Under the pieces are notes generated by a model, which saw only the letters and a list, made by a program, of their open reading frames with translations, had not been told where the DNA came from and made no database searches. A stretch of 64,000 bases of DNA from NCBI GenBank assembly GCA_964486335.1, contig CAZAMB010000003.1, positions 221,114-285,113 on the forward strand, written 5' to 3'. Made by a program: the position numbers and the translations under genes. Of this stretch, positions 17,848 through 25,980 are shown piece after piece (positions within the stretch are counted from its first letter, which is position 1; every line of letters begins with the position of its first letter). Source of the stretch: CAZAMB01 sp964486335. GTDB lineage: Bacteria; Planctomycetota; Phycisphaerae; UBA1845.

Positions 17848-18471
17848 TTACTCTGCCTTGCCGTGATCAGAGCCGCGACCGATAAAGCGACCAAGACGGG
17901 CGCTTTGTCCCCGAAGTCTCGCCGTCCGGCCAGACGCAGGGCGAGGTCCACACTTTGCCTCCGAACGCCACCCCCCCACGCTTTGATCCACGTCGTTCGC
18001 ACAGCATAACGCGATCGCCAGCGCGTCGGCCACGTCCGGCGGTTCCGGCGGAGCGGGCAATCCGAGCGCCGTCTCAATCGCTCGCTGCACCTGCGATTTG
18101 CTCGCCCGACCATTGCCCGTCAGGAATCGCTTGATCCGAGTGGCCGAATAGCTTCGAACCTCGATCCCCAGCTTCGCCGCCGCCAGCAAGATCACCCCCC
18201 GCGCGTGCCCCATCAGGATCGCCGTTCGTGGATGATTGTAATGCGAATAGAGCTGCTCGACCGCGACCACCGATGGTCGATGTTCGGCAAGAACGGCAGT
18301 GATATCGCCTTCGATGGCGGCCAGTCGCTCGGCCAAAGGCGGATCGGACTCGAAACGGCAAACGCCCGCGTCAATCACGCCCGCCCCGGGGCCCGGCCCG
18401 ATCCTACCGCGCACCACGGCATAGCCTGTGATCCCCAGCCCCGGATCGATTCCGCAAACCAACGCGTCCAT
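17848..18471 (-). CDS. ruvC: Holliday junction resolvase RuvC
   Basis: The 207-residue endonuclease resolves Holliday junctions with RuvAB. The acidic catalytic residues are visible: Asp in CGIDPGLGITGYAVV, Glu in VVAVEQLYSHYN, and the two Asp of PPDVADALAIALC. The basic GNGRASKSQVQRAI segment is also typical. The C-terminal 40 or so residues are Arg/Gly-rich and longer than the usual family end. It is divergent from the neuA-neuB fusion, with 178 bases between starts. Confidence 0.93.
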   Translation of the reverse strand: MDALVCGIDPGLGITGYAVVRGRIGPGPGAGVIDAGVCRFESDPPLAERLAAIEGDITAVLAEHRPSVVAVEQLYSHYNHPRTAILMGHARGVILLAAAKLGIEVRSYSATRIKRFLTGNGRASKSQVQRAIETALGLPAPPEPPDVADALAIALCCANDVDQSVGGWRSEAKCGPRPASGRTARLRGQSARLGRFIGRGSDHGKAE

Positions 18472-18649
18472 GCGTTCGTCCTGTCGCCCGCCCGATCTCC
18501 AAACAACCGCCGAACAGCGTCTGCGACCCGCTACGAACTGTCAAGCTGCCCGTTCGACCAATCCTCTGGATTTAGCGACTCCTCCGCTCCATTCCACCAA
18601 ACCCCGCACGCGCCGATCAAGCGCTCCCCCTCCCCGGACCGATAATTCC

Positions 18650-20425
18650 GTGGTGTTCTGCTCCCTCGGAATCGTCATCGCCCGCGCCGGCAGCAAGGGT
18701 CTTCCCGACAAGTGCGTCCGCGATCTGTGCGGGCGCGCGGTGATCGAATACACCTTCGATCACGCCCGCGACTCTCGAAGGCTGACCGACATCGTTTTTT
18801 CCACCGACTCCGTTCCGGCCAAAGCCTTCGCCGTCCGGCGAGGAATCGCTGTCATCGACCGCCCGGCCGAACTCGCCACCGATGAAGCCACGGTCGACGC
18901 CGTCGCCCGGCACGCCGTCGAGCGGTGGGAGTCGCAGCATCAGCGAACAGTTGACGCCGTCGCACTGCTCTACGGCAACATTCCGATTCGTCCCCAAGGG
19001 CTCATCGATCGGGCCATTGAACATTTGCAGCGCTTACAGGCCGATTCCGTCCGCAGCGTCGCCCCGGTCACCAAGCAGCATCCCGACTGGATCCACCGCC
19101 TCGATGGCGACCGCATGACCCAGTTTCGACCCAATGGCATCCACCGGAGGCAGGACCTCGAACCTCTCTATTACCACGACGGCGCGGTCGCGGTCGTCAC
19201 GCGAAAGGCCTTGTTCGGTGCCCTCGCTACGCCTGACAATCGACAGTCATTCCTCGGTGCCGATCGTCGTGCCATCGTTTGTTGTTCCGAGGACGCGGTG
19301 GACATCGATGGTCCGATCGACCTTTGCCTAGCCGAAGCCATCCTGCGCTTTCGATCGAGTCCCGATGGGGCGCAGCCGAGTACGGTAGCGTTTGGCGGTC
19401 GCAAAATCGGCCCAGGCGATCCCGTATTCATCGTTGCCGAGGCAGGAGTCAATCACAACGGGGACGTGCAAACAGCGTATAAGTTAGTGAACGCTGCTGC
19501 CGATGCCGGCGCAGATGCCGTCAAGTTCCAGATGTTCAGCGCGGCCAATCTTGCCTCCAGCGCCGCGACGACCGCCGAATATCAGCGAAGCGCAACCCAC
19601 GAATCGGCGCAACGCGAAATGCTCGCCCCACTCGAATTATCCTTGAATGAGTTTCGCAGCATCAAAACACACTGCGACGAACGCGGAGTTTTGTTTCTCG
19701 TTACGCCGTTCGGAATCAACGAAGTTAGGGGCGTCGCCGCGCTCGGCGTATCCGCGATCAAGATCGCGTCCACCGACCTGACCAACATGCCGCTCCTCGA
19801 AGCAGCGATCGCAACCGGGCTTCCGCTCATTGTCTCCTCCGGTGCGGCCGAAGAATCCGAAATCGAATCCACGGTCCGATCCATCAATGCAAAGGGCGCT
19901 GGAACGCGCCTCGTACTGCTTCATTGCGTCAGTTGCTACCCCGCGCCGCTCGACTCACTCAATCTCCGTGCCATCAAAACGATGGCGCAGCGATTCTCGC
20001 TGCCGGTCGGCTTCAGCGATCACTCCACCTCGACCATCGCCGGCGCGGTCGCCGTCGCCGCGGGAGCCTGCGTTCTCGAAAAACACCTGACACTGGACAA
20101 GACTTCCCCGGGGCCGGATCATGCAATGTCTCTTTCTCCAAACGAATTCAAAGCCTATGTTGCCGCCGCCCGCGAAGCGGCATTGTCACTCGGCAGTGGT
20201 ACGCTCGGCATGACCGACCGAGAGTGCGACGTTCGCCGCGCGGCCCGCCGAAGCATCGTGGCCGCAGCACCTATCCCGAAGGGGCAACAAATCGCTCCGG
20301 CCATGCTGAACCTCAAACGACCAGGTACGGGATTACCCTTCGCCGATTGGGAGCGCCTTGTCGGCAGAACGGCGAGCGTCGATATCGCCGTCGATACGCT
20401 TTTGTCCTGGGACATGGTGCAATGA
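18650..20425 (+). CDS. NeuA-NeuB fusion: CMP-nonulosonate cytidylyltransferase / nonulosonate synthase
   Basis: This 591-residue protein joins two steps of sialic-type acid synthesis in reverse pathway order. Residues 1-235 are a CMP-sialate synthetase: IVIARAGSKGLPDKC, a Thr/Asp-rich nucleotide loop and the AVALLYGNIPIRPQGLIDRA region. Residues 248-591 are a NeuB synthase: VFIVAEAGVNHNGD, ADAVKFQMF, LVTPFGINEV, AIKIASTDLTN, VGFSDHS, LEKHLTLDK and a C-terminal SAF (antifreeze-like) domain from RRSIVAAAPIPKGQQI. NeuB condenses phosphoenolpyruvate with an N-acyl sugar; NeuA activates the product with CTP. The GTG at 18650 gives the right N-terminus for the first domain; longer readings would overlap ruvC. 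The stop overlaps the neuC start (ATGA). Confidence 0.9.
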   Translation: MVFCSLGIVIARAGSKGLPDKCVRDLCGRAVIEYTFDHARDSRRLTDIVFSTDSVPAKAFAVRRGIAVIDRPAELATDEATVDAVARHAVERWESQHQRTVDAVALLYGNIPIRPQGLIDRAIEHLQRLQADSVRSVAPVTKQHPDWIHRLDGDRMTQFRPNGIHRRQDLEPLYYHDGAVAVVTRKALFGALATPDNRQSFLGADRRAIVCCSEDAVDIDGPIDLCLAEAILRFRSSPDGAQPSTVAFGGRKIGPGDPVFIVAEAGVNHNGDVQTAYKLVNAAADAGADAVKFQMFSAANLASSAATTAEYQRSATHESAQREMLAPLELSLNEFRSIKTHCDERGVLFLVTPFGINEVRGVAALGVSAIKIASTDLTNMPLLEAAIATGLPLIVSSGAAEESEIESTVRSINAKGAGTRLVLLHCVSCYPAPLDSLNLRAIKTMAQRFSLPVGFSDHSTSTIAGAVAVAAGACVLEKHLTLDKTSPGPDHAMSLSPNEFKAYVAAAREAALSLGSGTLGMTDRECDVRRAARRSIVAAAPIPKGQQIAPAMLNLKRPGTGLPFADWERLVGRTASVDIAVDTLLSWDMVQ

Positions 20426-21696
20426 AGCAGAACCTCGCCGCGTCCGGAACATTCGGCGTGAATACCAGCCCCCGATCCAACGGCATCCGTCGCGTTGCCG
20501 TGGTTACTGGCACACGCGCCGAGTACGGCCTGCTTCGCTCCACCATGCAGGCCATTACCGAACAGAACCGACTGCAATTGCAGATCGTCGCCACCGGCAC
20601 GCATTTGCTCGAGAAGTTCGGCCACACCATCAACGAAATCACGGCCGACGGCTGGACGGTTGACGCCGCCATTCCCATGCAGCATGGCGACGACAGCCCG
20701 CTTGACCAAGCCGAAGGTCTCTCGCGCGGCGTCGCTGGAATCGCCGCTTTTCTACAAACGAATGGCTCTGACGCCGTCGTCGTCCTCGGCGATCGAATTG
20801 AAGCAATGGCCGGTGCGCTCGCCGGACTCACCACGGGTCGACTTGTCGCGCACATCCACGGCGGCGACCTCGCGCCGGGCGACTTTGACGATTCCATTCG
20901 TAATGCGATCACTCAGCTCGCACAGCTTCACTTCCCCGCCACCAAGCATTCAGCCCGGCGAATCATCCGCATGGGCGCCTCGCCCGACCGCGTCCATGTC
21001 GTCGGCGCGCCTGGCCTCGATCGATTGGTTGAGCTGATTCATGCACCCAATGACGCCCAAGGCACCCGACCAAACAAAGTGTTAAGACGGCAGGCACTTA
21101 TTGTTCATCATCCCTGTGGGCGTGCGCCCGATCACGAAAAAAAAGTCATGCGTGGAATTCTTCGCGCTACCGAGAAAGTTGGTTTGAACGCACTGTGCGT
21201 GTATCCGAACAGCGATCGAGGCCACAGCGGAATCGTTGAGGCCATCGAAGAACATCGAGCACTCACCGATTCCATTCGGTTTGATGTTGTCCGCTCCCTG
21301 TCGCACGACGACTTTCTGCGAGCGCTCATCCATGCGGATGTCTTGATCGGCAATTCATCTGCAGGAATCATCGAGGCCGCCACAGCAGGAACGGCTGTCG
21401 TCAATATCGGCCCACGGCAAACCGGAAGGGAGCAATCCGGACCGGCTATCGTCCATAGCCGCGAATCATATGATGCCGTCAAGAGTGCGATCTCCGCAGC
21501 GCTCCGCAAGCGAACAAAACCCGGATTGCGTACTGTCTACGGTGACGGATATGCGGGTCAGCGAATTGCGAATCGCCTTGCGGAATACCCGTATACGACG
21601 CGCCCCAAACCCGTGGTGCTATACGACGCAGGCAAAGAAAAGTTGGATCCCTATAAAAGGCGTGCGGCACCCCGAAAAGTAGTTGGCGCGGTCTAA
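20422..21696 (+). CDS. neuC: UDP-N-acetylglucosamine 2-epimerase, hydrolysing (NeuC/LegG type)
   Basis: The 424-residue enzyme opens with RRVAVVTGTRAEYGLLRSTM, the hallmark of hydrolysing UDP-GlcNAc 2-epimerases, followed by VVVLGDRIEAMAGALAG, HIHGGDLAPGDFDDSIRNAI and LIGNSSAGIIEAATAGTAVV. Such enzymes release ManNAc (or its diamino-dideoxy analogue) that NeuB then uses. The ATG overlaps the stop of the NeuA-NeuB fusion, so the cluster is coupled. With no LegB/LegC-type dehydratase or aminotransferase in the window, plain N-acetylneuraminate is possible, but another nonulosonic acid cannot be excluded. The C-terminal 25 residues are basic and not conserved. Confidence 0.9.
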   Translation: MKQNLAASGTFGVNTSPRSNGIRRVAVVTGTRAEYGLLRSTMQAITEQNRLQLQIVATGTHLLEKFGHTINEITADGWTVDAAIPMQHGDDSPLDQAEGLSRGVAGIAAFLQTNGSDAVVVLGDRIEAMAGALAGLTTGRLVAHIHGGDLAPGDFDDSIRNAITQLAQLHFPATKHSARRIIRMGASPDRVHVVGAPGLDRLVELIHAPNDAQGTRPNKVLRRQALIVHHPCGRAPDHEKKVMRGILRATEKVGLNALCVYPNSDRGHSGIVEAIEEHRALTDSIRFDVVRSLSHDDFLRALIHADVLIGNSSAGIIEAATAGTAVVNIGPRQTGREQSGPAIVHSRESYDAVKSAISAALRKRTKPGLRTVYGDGYAGQRIANRLAEYPYTTRPKPVVLYDAGKEKLDPYKRRAAPRKVVGAV

Positions 21697-21840
21697 GGGT
21701 GCCGCAGCGAGTGGAAGCTCTTTAATTATCCGAAGGAGCGATAGGCTGCGCAAACTTTCGATCGTCCGCGCATCCATCTCATACTATATCGTCCAAAACT
21801 CGCGAATCAACAGGAACTCGCAAACTTTCTTTAACGACCT

Positions 21841-21871
21841 GTTGGTTCGGATAAAGCGAACCCGAACCAAC
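21841..21871. repeat. Perfect 10-bp inverted repeat downstream of neuC
   Basis: GTTGGTTCGG at 21841-21850 is repeated inverted as CCGAACCAAC at 21862-21871, with an 11-base loop. It lies 144 bases after the neuC stop in a 331-base gap between convergent genes. There is no T-run after it, so it may be a factor-dependent terminator, an mRNA-stabilising hairpin or a protein site. The remainder of 21697-22027 has A-rich stretches near 21968-21996 but no gene. Confidence 0.55.
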
Positions 21872-22027
21872 GCTGTGGCGTCGCCCAAACCCATACCTCA
21901 CCGCACTCTTTAGAGGGCAGAACCCATCTTAACACCAAGAACCATTCCATGCAAGGCCTCGGCGCAAAAAAAAGCCGTAACCTTCAAAAAAATCGGTTGT
22001 TATGGAAAACTCGGCGATGGAATCAGT

Positions 22028-22915
22028 TTACCGATAATGGCTGCGAACGCGCCCCATAATGGCAGGAATGCCAAGCAACAGCAGTATTAGGACAGGAGGT
22101 TCGGGCACCACGACTCCGACCGGGCGCCCCGCCGCCGCCCCGTCGGCTTGGGCAGCCGCCCGACCCAGACCAAACGCGCCATGGTTCCCAATCTCATCCG
22201 ACCGCCAACTGGGCCCGATTGCATCCGTTCCCGAAACGCTCAATGCCTTCAAGAGAGCCTCTTGTTGAGCCGGGTCGGCGTCAATCAGAGCCGAGACCGT
22301 CGATAGCGACCCAAGCGGATTTGGTTGCCCATTGCGCTCAAAAAGCGGCGATAGGGCCATCGCAAGTGCGTCAGTAAAAAGGTTTCCCTTGATGGTAATG
22401 GGCCCGAAATCGGAATCAAACTCGTTTTGATCGTTGACCAATTGTCCGTTTCGCTCTACGGACTGCCGCGACGAATAATCGACGGTCAGCTCGTAAAACC
22501 CAAAGCCGTTCAGCGAGAAATCTGCATCAATCAGCAGATTCCCCGAAATCGTCGTTTCCTGCCCCCCAACGTCATAATTGTATACGTAATTGAGAGGAAT
22601 CGCGGTCGACCGTCCATCAACACCTGTGGTCACCGAAATATCGAATTGCGACAGTCGGCGACCTCCCGTGGACACTTCGATTGATAGAGGTCCTTGAAGC
22701 GACAGTTCAGCAGCGCCGAAATCAAACTGCTGACCGCCAAACGTATTGGTGATCAGCATCTCAGCCCCTCCGCTCAACGGGTTTTGGTTGCCCCGAATAT
22801 CAAAACCGGCAAAATCCAGCCCAATTCCGACATTTCGAAACACGTCTGCCTTAGCATTCGCCGCGAAAAACAGCATCATGGCGACAAAGGGGATTCTCTT
22901 TCCAATGTTCACCAT
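22028..22915 (-). CDS. PEP-CTERM sorted secreted protein
   Basis: This 295-residue protein has a signal peptide (about 1-23, FVAMMLFFAANAKA) and ends in a PEP-CTERM tail: VPEPPVLILLLLGIPAIMG, then a short basic end. Such tails are recognised by exosortase and are common in biofilm-forming Gram-negative bacteria. The body looks like a beta-rich secreted domain (NYVYNYDVGGQETTISGNLL) of unknown function, often seen in autosorted surface proteins. The Ala/Gly-rich segment just before the tail is a typical linker. No exosortase gene is in the window. Confidence 0.8.
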   Translation of the reverse strand: MVNIGKRIPFVAMMLFFAANAKADVFRNVGIGLDFAGFDIRGNQNPLSGGAEMLITNTFGGQQFDFGAAELSLQGPLSIEVSTGGRRLSQFDISVTTGVDGRSTAIPLNYVYNYDVGGQETTISGNLLIDADFSLNGFGFYELTVDYSSRQSVERNGQLVNDQNEFDSDFGPITIKGNLFTDALAMALSPLFERNGQPNPLGSLSTVSALIDADPAQQEALLKALSVSGTDAIGPSWRSDEIGNHGAFGLGRAAAQADGAAAGRPVGVVVPEPPVLILLLLGIPAIMGRVRSHYR

Positions 22916-23116
22916 TCAACCCCGATTCGGCTGACGGCACCGCTTGGCGGTCCCTGAATCCCCCGTTACTGACTTATCCCTGCGCATGCACTTGCGCGAC
23001 GAACAAGTGTACGTCGCATTTGGCTTGGGCCGCAAGTCGCGGTACCCATCCGAAGATATCGGCTAGATCACCCGAACAACCTAGGGCCTGTCGATCCCGT
23101 TATCGGACAATCAACA

Positions 23117-24109
23117 CTACGGTTTTTCAATCCACACCGTATGCGCCGGGTAATCCAGCGTAACGCGGAGCTCTCGCAACGCATTGGGACCGAGCGCTCC
23201 GTCGATCGGCTGATCGGTCCATTCTGAAAACGTCTCTCGAAAATTCGCATCCGGACGTTGCGTAAACCAAACCGGTCCGACCTTCACGTCTCCAATCTCG
23301 ACTACAGGAACTTCGATCATCGGCTCCCCGGACCGTTCCTCAGCATCAGGAATGTACCTCCAATCGGGATGAGCCTTCCGCCATTCTTCCATCCGGCTAT
23401 TGGATACCAAGCTGGTCCCCCGAATCGCCGGCCCACCGCCAAGTTCCTTGAGCGCCTTGGCGGATATCGCCACGGACGAGCCCGTGGCCAACAGCACAGA
23501 AAAAGTGTCGCCGGCAACCGAAATATCGATTCTCGGATAGCTGATCGACGGCCCCCGCGATGCAGGCTTGGGCAGCCCCATGTCGATCCTTTTGACCTTT
23601 GACGAAAGCGAGAGTTTGCCGGGATGATAGAGAAGCTGCTTTTTGGCGTAATCAAACGTCCAAGTCTGTCCGGCAAACCAGGTTTCTCCCAACATGCCGT
23701 CAATGTCGGGCGTGATCCAGGTCAGATTCATTCGAACCGGAGCCGGGGCGACGGGAATAAACTTGGGGGCACTAAGCGGCGCGGGTATGCCCTTCCCCTC
23801 GGCAAATGCAGGAAAGTCAGTCGCCAGTCCCTTGTAATCGTCCTCGCTGACGCCCTTCACGGTCATCTTGAGGCGATCGGCGGCATCGCTGAAAAAGTAA
23901 AGCCCGCCACCGGTATCGGCCAGCGCGCGAAGTTCCGAGCCATTGGCCAGCGTCGGTACAACAAAAAAGCGATCGTCGACAAACGCCGTGGGAAGGACGA
24001 CCGCGTCCGACGGATCCTCGGCCCACGCAACGACGTCGCAGTGAATGACCACTGAAACAACGAGAACGCCGAGCCGACATCGGCGCATGACTGACCCCCT
24101 ACGCATCAT
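23117..24109 (-). CDS. Secreted two-lobed aspartyl protease-like protein
   Basis: About 330 residues with a signal peptide (LGVLVVSVVIHCDVVAWA). Two lobes each resemble a retropepsin-type aspartyl protease half. The first has LRALADTGGGLYFF (DTG motif) and ends DGMLGETWFAGQTWTFDYA; the second has VLLATGSSVAISAKAL and ends DGALGPNALRELRVTLDY. In the second lobe the expected Asp is Ala (ATG), so a normal two-Asp site within one chain is not present; dimerisation or a non-proteolytic role is possible. The ATG at 24109 has GGAG 6 bases upstream; an internal ATG at 24088 also has a good site (AGGGGG), so the start is not settled. Confidence 0.65.
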   Translation of the reverse strand: MMRRGSVMRRCRLGVLVVSVVIHCDVVAWAEDPSDAVVLPTAFVDDRFFVVPTLANGSELRALADTGGGLYFFSDAADRLKMTVKGVSEDDYKGLATDFPAFAEGKGIPAPLSAPKFIPVAPAPVRMNLTWITPDIDGMLGETWFAGQTWTFDYAKKQLLYHPGKLSLSSKVKRIDMGLPKPASRGPSISYPRIDISVAGDTFSVLLATGSSVAISAKALKELGGGPAIRGTSLVSNSRMEEWRKAHPDWRYIPDAEERSGEPMIEVPVVEIGDVKVGPVWFTQRPDANFRETFSEWTDQPIDGALGPNALRELRVTLDYPAHTVWIEKP

Positions 24110-24499
24110 TTTATTCTCCACTATAGCTGACTCCCCGAACGCGCCCTTGCGCCACGGCCCTCGCCGAGTTCGCCGCGCCCAAATGCCGCTCCGCCGGAGG
24201 AGAGCGACGCTTCGATTACACACCCTACTCCGCGGAAACCATCGCGGCCAGCACGGAATGAAAAAACAGCGGGAGGTTACAAAACGCAGACAATGCAGGC
24301 CAACAACATTCCGCTGCAATGCCTCGCGGCCGTCCCGCCCCAATTGCAAAGCACGTCAAGGTCGTCCGAAGGTCCGAATGGCGATCGGTTAGTTACGTCG
24401 AAGATCAGAACCGTTCCATTGGCCTTGCGGCGCCAGGCTGCGGTCCGTGGACGCTTCGAGATGAAGGTTCCGTCTCCCCATCGTCACTCCAATGAATAA
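24110..24499. other. Intergenic stretch without recognisable gene
   Basis: This gap lies between two minus-strand genes, upstream of the aspartyl protease-like gene. Short open stretches exist on both strands but none has a ribosome-binding site or protein-like composition. The protease-gene promoter should be here, but no convincing -35/-10 pair was found. Confidence 0.5.
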
Positions 24500-24535
24500 G
24501 CCGCCCTGCAGCGCACGATTCGCTTGCGGGGCGGC
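24500..24535 (-). terminator. Possible terminator after the Kazal-like gene
   Basis: GCCGCCC at 24500-24506 pairs with GGGCGGC at 24529-24535, with an inner CGCA/TGCG pairing possible. It lies about 27 bases beyond the stop of the Kazal-like gene. On the minus strand the sequence TTATTCATT follows, a weak T-rich tail. A strong stem with a poor tail makes this only a candidate. Confidence 0.4.
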
Positions 24536-24562
24536 CGGAAGAAACATCCACATGTCCGAACC

Positions 24563-24976
24563 TCAAGTCCCTGAGCCGCCGCAGCCCGTCGCGCACGCGC
24601 GATAGGCATAGCAGGCGTTCGGATACGTGATGCCGTTGCTGCAAGTCACCGGATCATACACGTCCGGGCACTCAATCGGACGCGGGCACTTGGACCGGAA
24701 CGCTGACTGAATCGACTCGCTGTCTCCGTAAGGAACACAGCCCGTCGCGCACTGCTGATACGCATAGCAATCGTTGCTGTACACCACGCCGTCGGAGCAG
24801 ATCACGGGAATCCAAACATCCGGGCATAGAATCGCTCGCGGGCATCCGCTGCCGCCGCCACCCCCTCCGCCGCCGCCCCCGCCTTTCTTAGCCACAGCGC
24901 TCGTCGAAAACGAAATCGCCGCGAGCACCGCGACAAACGTCGTCACCTTCAATGCGGAAATCAATGTACCTTTCAT
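24563..24976 (-). CDS. Secreted protein with two Kazal-like domains
   Basis: The 137-residue product has a signal peptide (about 1-30, ending STSAVA), an 11-residue polyglycine spacer and two similar cysteine-rich repeats. Each has the pattern Cys-Pro-Asp-Val, then PVICSDGVVYSNDCYAYQQC or PVTCSNGITYPNACYAYRAC, then ATGC. This matches the Kazal-type serine protease inhibitor core (C..PVC..DG..Y.N.C.....C). Bacterial Kazal proteins are uncommon and may inhibit extracellular proteases. The ATG at 24976 is fixed by AGGAGG 7 bases upstream; a longer reading to 25027 has no support. The reactive-site residue cannot be assigned with certainty. Confidence 0.78.
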   Translation of the reverse strand: MKGTLISALKVTTFVAVLAAISFSTSAVAKKGGGGGGGGGGGSGCPRAILCPDVWIPVICSDGVVYSNDCYAYQQCATGCVPYGDSESIQSAFRSKCPRPIECPDVYDPVTCSNGITYPNACYAYRACATGCGGSGT

Positions 24977-25289
24977 CACGGGTCCTCCTGAAGTATCTAA
25001 ATCGCCATCACGCTCAACCGCGAGCACGGCCGAACGCGCGATGAACTCGTTGTATCCGCGAACAGCATACTAGGTCCACAACCGATTTCAATCGCCGCGC
25101 TGGCTGGCCTCCAGCGAGAATTCGATTAGGATTTCTTCGGTGCTTGTGCGCGAACTCACCAAGATTCGCCGTCGCTCTATGGCGTCGTTCATTGAAGTGA
25201 ACCTCGCCGACCATTGCGCCAAATTGCGCAATGCTCGTCGCGGGACCGAAAGATCGCGCGGCAACTTTTTTCGATTGGAGCCTAAATCG
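24977..25289. promoter_or_regulatory. Divergent intergenic region with a 7-bp inverted repeat
   Basis: This 313-base gap separates the Kazal-like gene (minus) from a lipoprotein gene (plus). ATTGCGC at 25213-25219 is repeated inverted at 25226-25232 with a 6-base spacer, spaced like an operator or small hairpin, about 58 bases before the lipoprotein start. No strong promoter pair was identified. An open reading from 25140 runs in frame into the lipoprotein gene but lacks a good start. Confidence 0.4.
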
Positions 25290-25808
25290 ATGCGTTTTTC
25301 AAAACGAATGCGCGGATTCGTTTCAAGCTTTGGATTGCTCGCCGCCACAATGAGTTTCGTTCCCGGTTGCGGCCTTTTTCTCAGTAACGCTCTAATGCCT
25401 GGAACCTATGCTGGAGACCTGGCCTGTGTCATTCGCGTGACTGACGCCTCCGGCGCGGAGGCCGAAGAGGAGTTTACCTCGTCGCCCACGGTGACCGTCG
25501 GCGAGGACGGCGGCATCACTGTTGATGGCGTGCGGCTCGCGGTCGGCGCGTCGGTGACCCGCGCCATTCCCAACGCCGATCTGGCATTCGAAGTCACCCG
25601 AATTCGTGACGGATTCCGCCGCGTGGTCGTGCGCTTTGCTCCGCGCCCGACGCTTCCGGGCATCACCGTGGAAGGTGAATTGAGGGAAATCTATCGCCGC
25701 GATGCCGACGCCATCCAGGTCACGGCCGGAGCACTTCTCAACGTCGGCGATATCGACGGCGTGACTCCGTTCGACATCCGCTGCAACGGCCGGCTTTCTC
25801 GACAATGA
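25290..25808 (+). CDS. Putative lipoprotein of unknown function
   Basis: The 172-residue product has an N-terminal signal with a lipobox: basic start MRFSKRMR, a hydrophobic stretch and FVPGC, with Cys about residue 27 as the likely lipidated residue. The mature part is beta-rich (VTVGEDGGITVDGVRLAVGA) without a recognised domain. The ATG at 25290 is preceded by GGAG 9 bases upstream and gives a proper lipoprotein signal. No function is proposed. Confidence 0.7.
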   Translation: MRFSKRMRGFVSSFGLLAATMSFVPGCGLFLSNALMPGTYAGDLACVIRVTDASGAEAEEEFTSSPTVTVGEDGGITVDGVRLAVGASVTRAIPNADLAFEVTRIRDGFRRVVVRFAPRPTLPGITVEGELREIYRRDADAIQVTAGALLNVGDIDGVTPFDIRCNGRLSRQ

Positions 25809-25980
25809 TCTCGTATCAGGTGAAATGGGTCGATGGCCGTGCCGCACGGAGAACTCGACCTTGCAAACAACCTTCCATGCGGCTTCGAAAACGCTTCTCC
25901 GACGATGATTATCCGTCGCACCGAACGGCCGCCCTTGCCCACGCCAGTTCAGGCGCGACGCTTTCACTGACTTCACCCGC

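Noticed and set aside
18428..18649. Upstream extension of the neuA-neuB reading frame
   Set aside because: It runs through the divergent ruvC start and gives an Arg/Ser/Pro-rich leader that CMP-sialate synthetases do not have.
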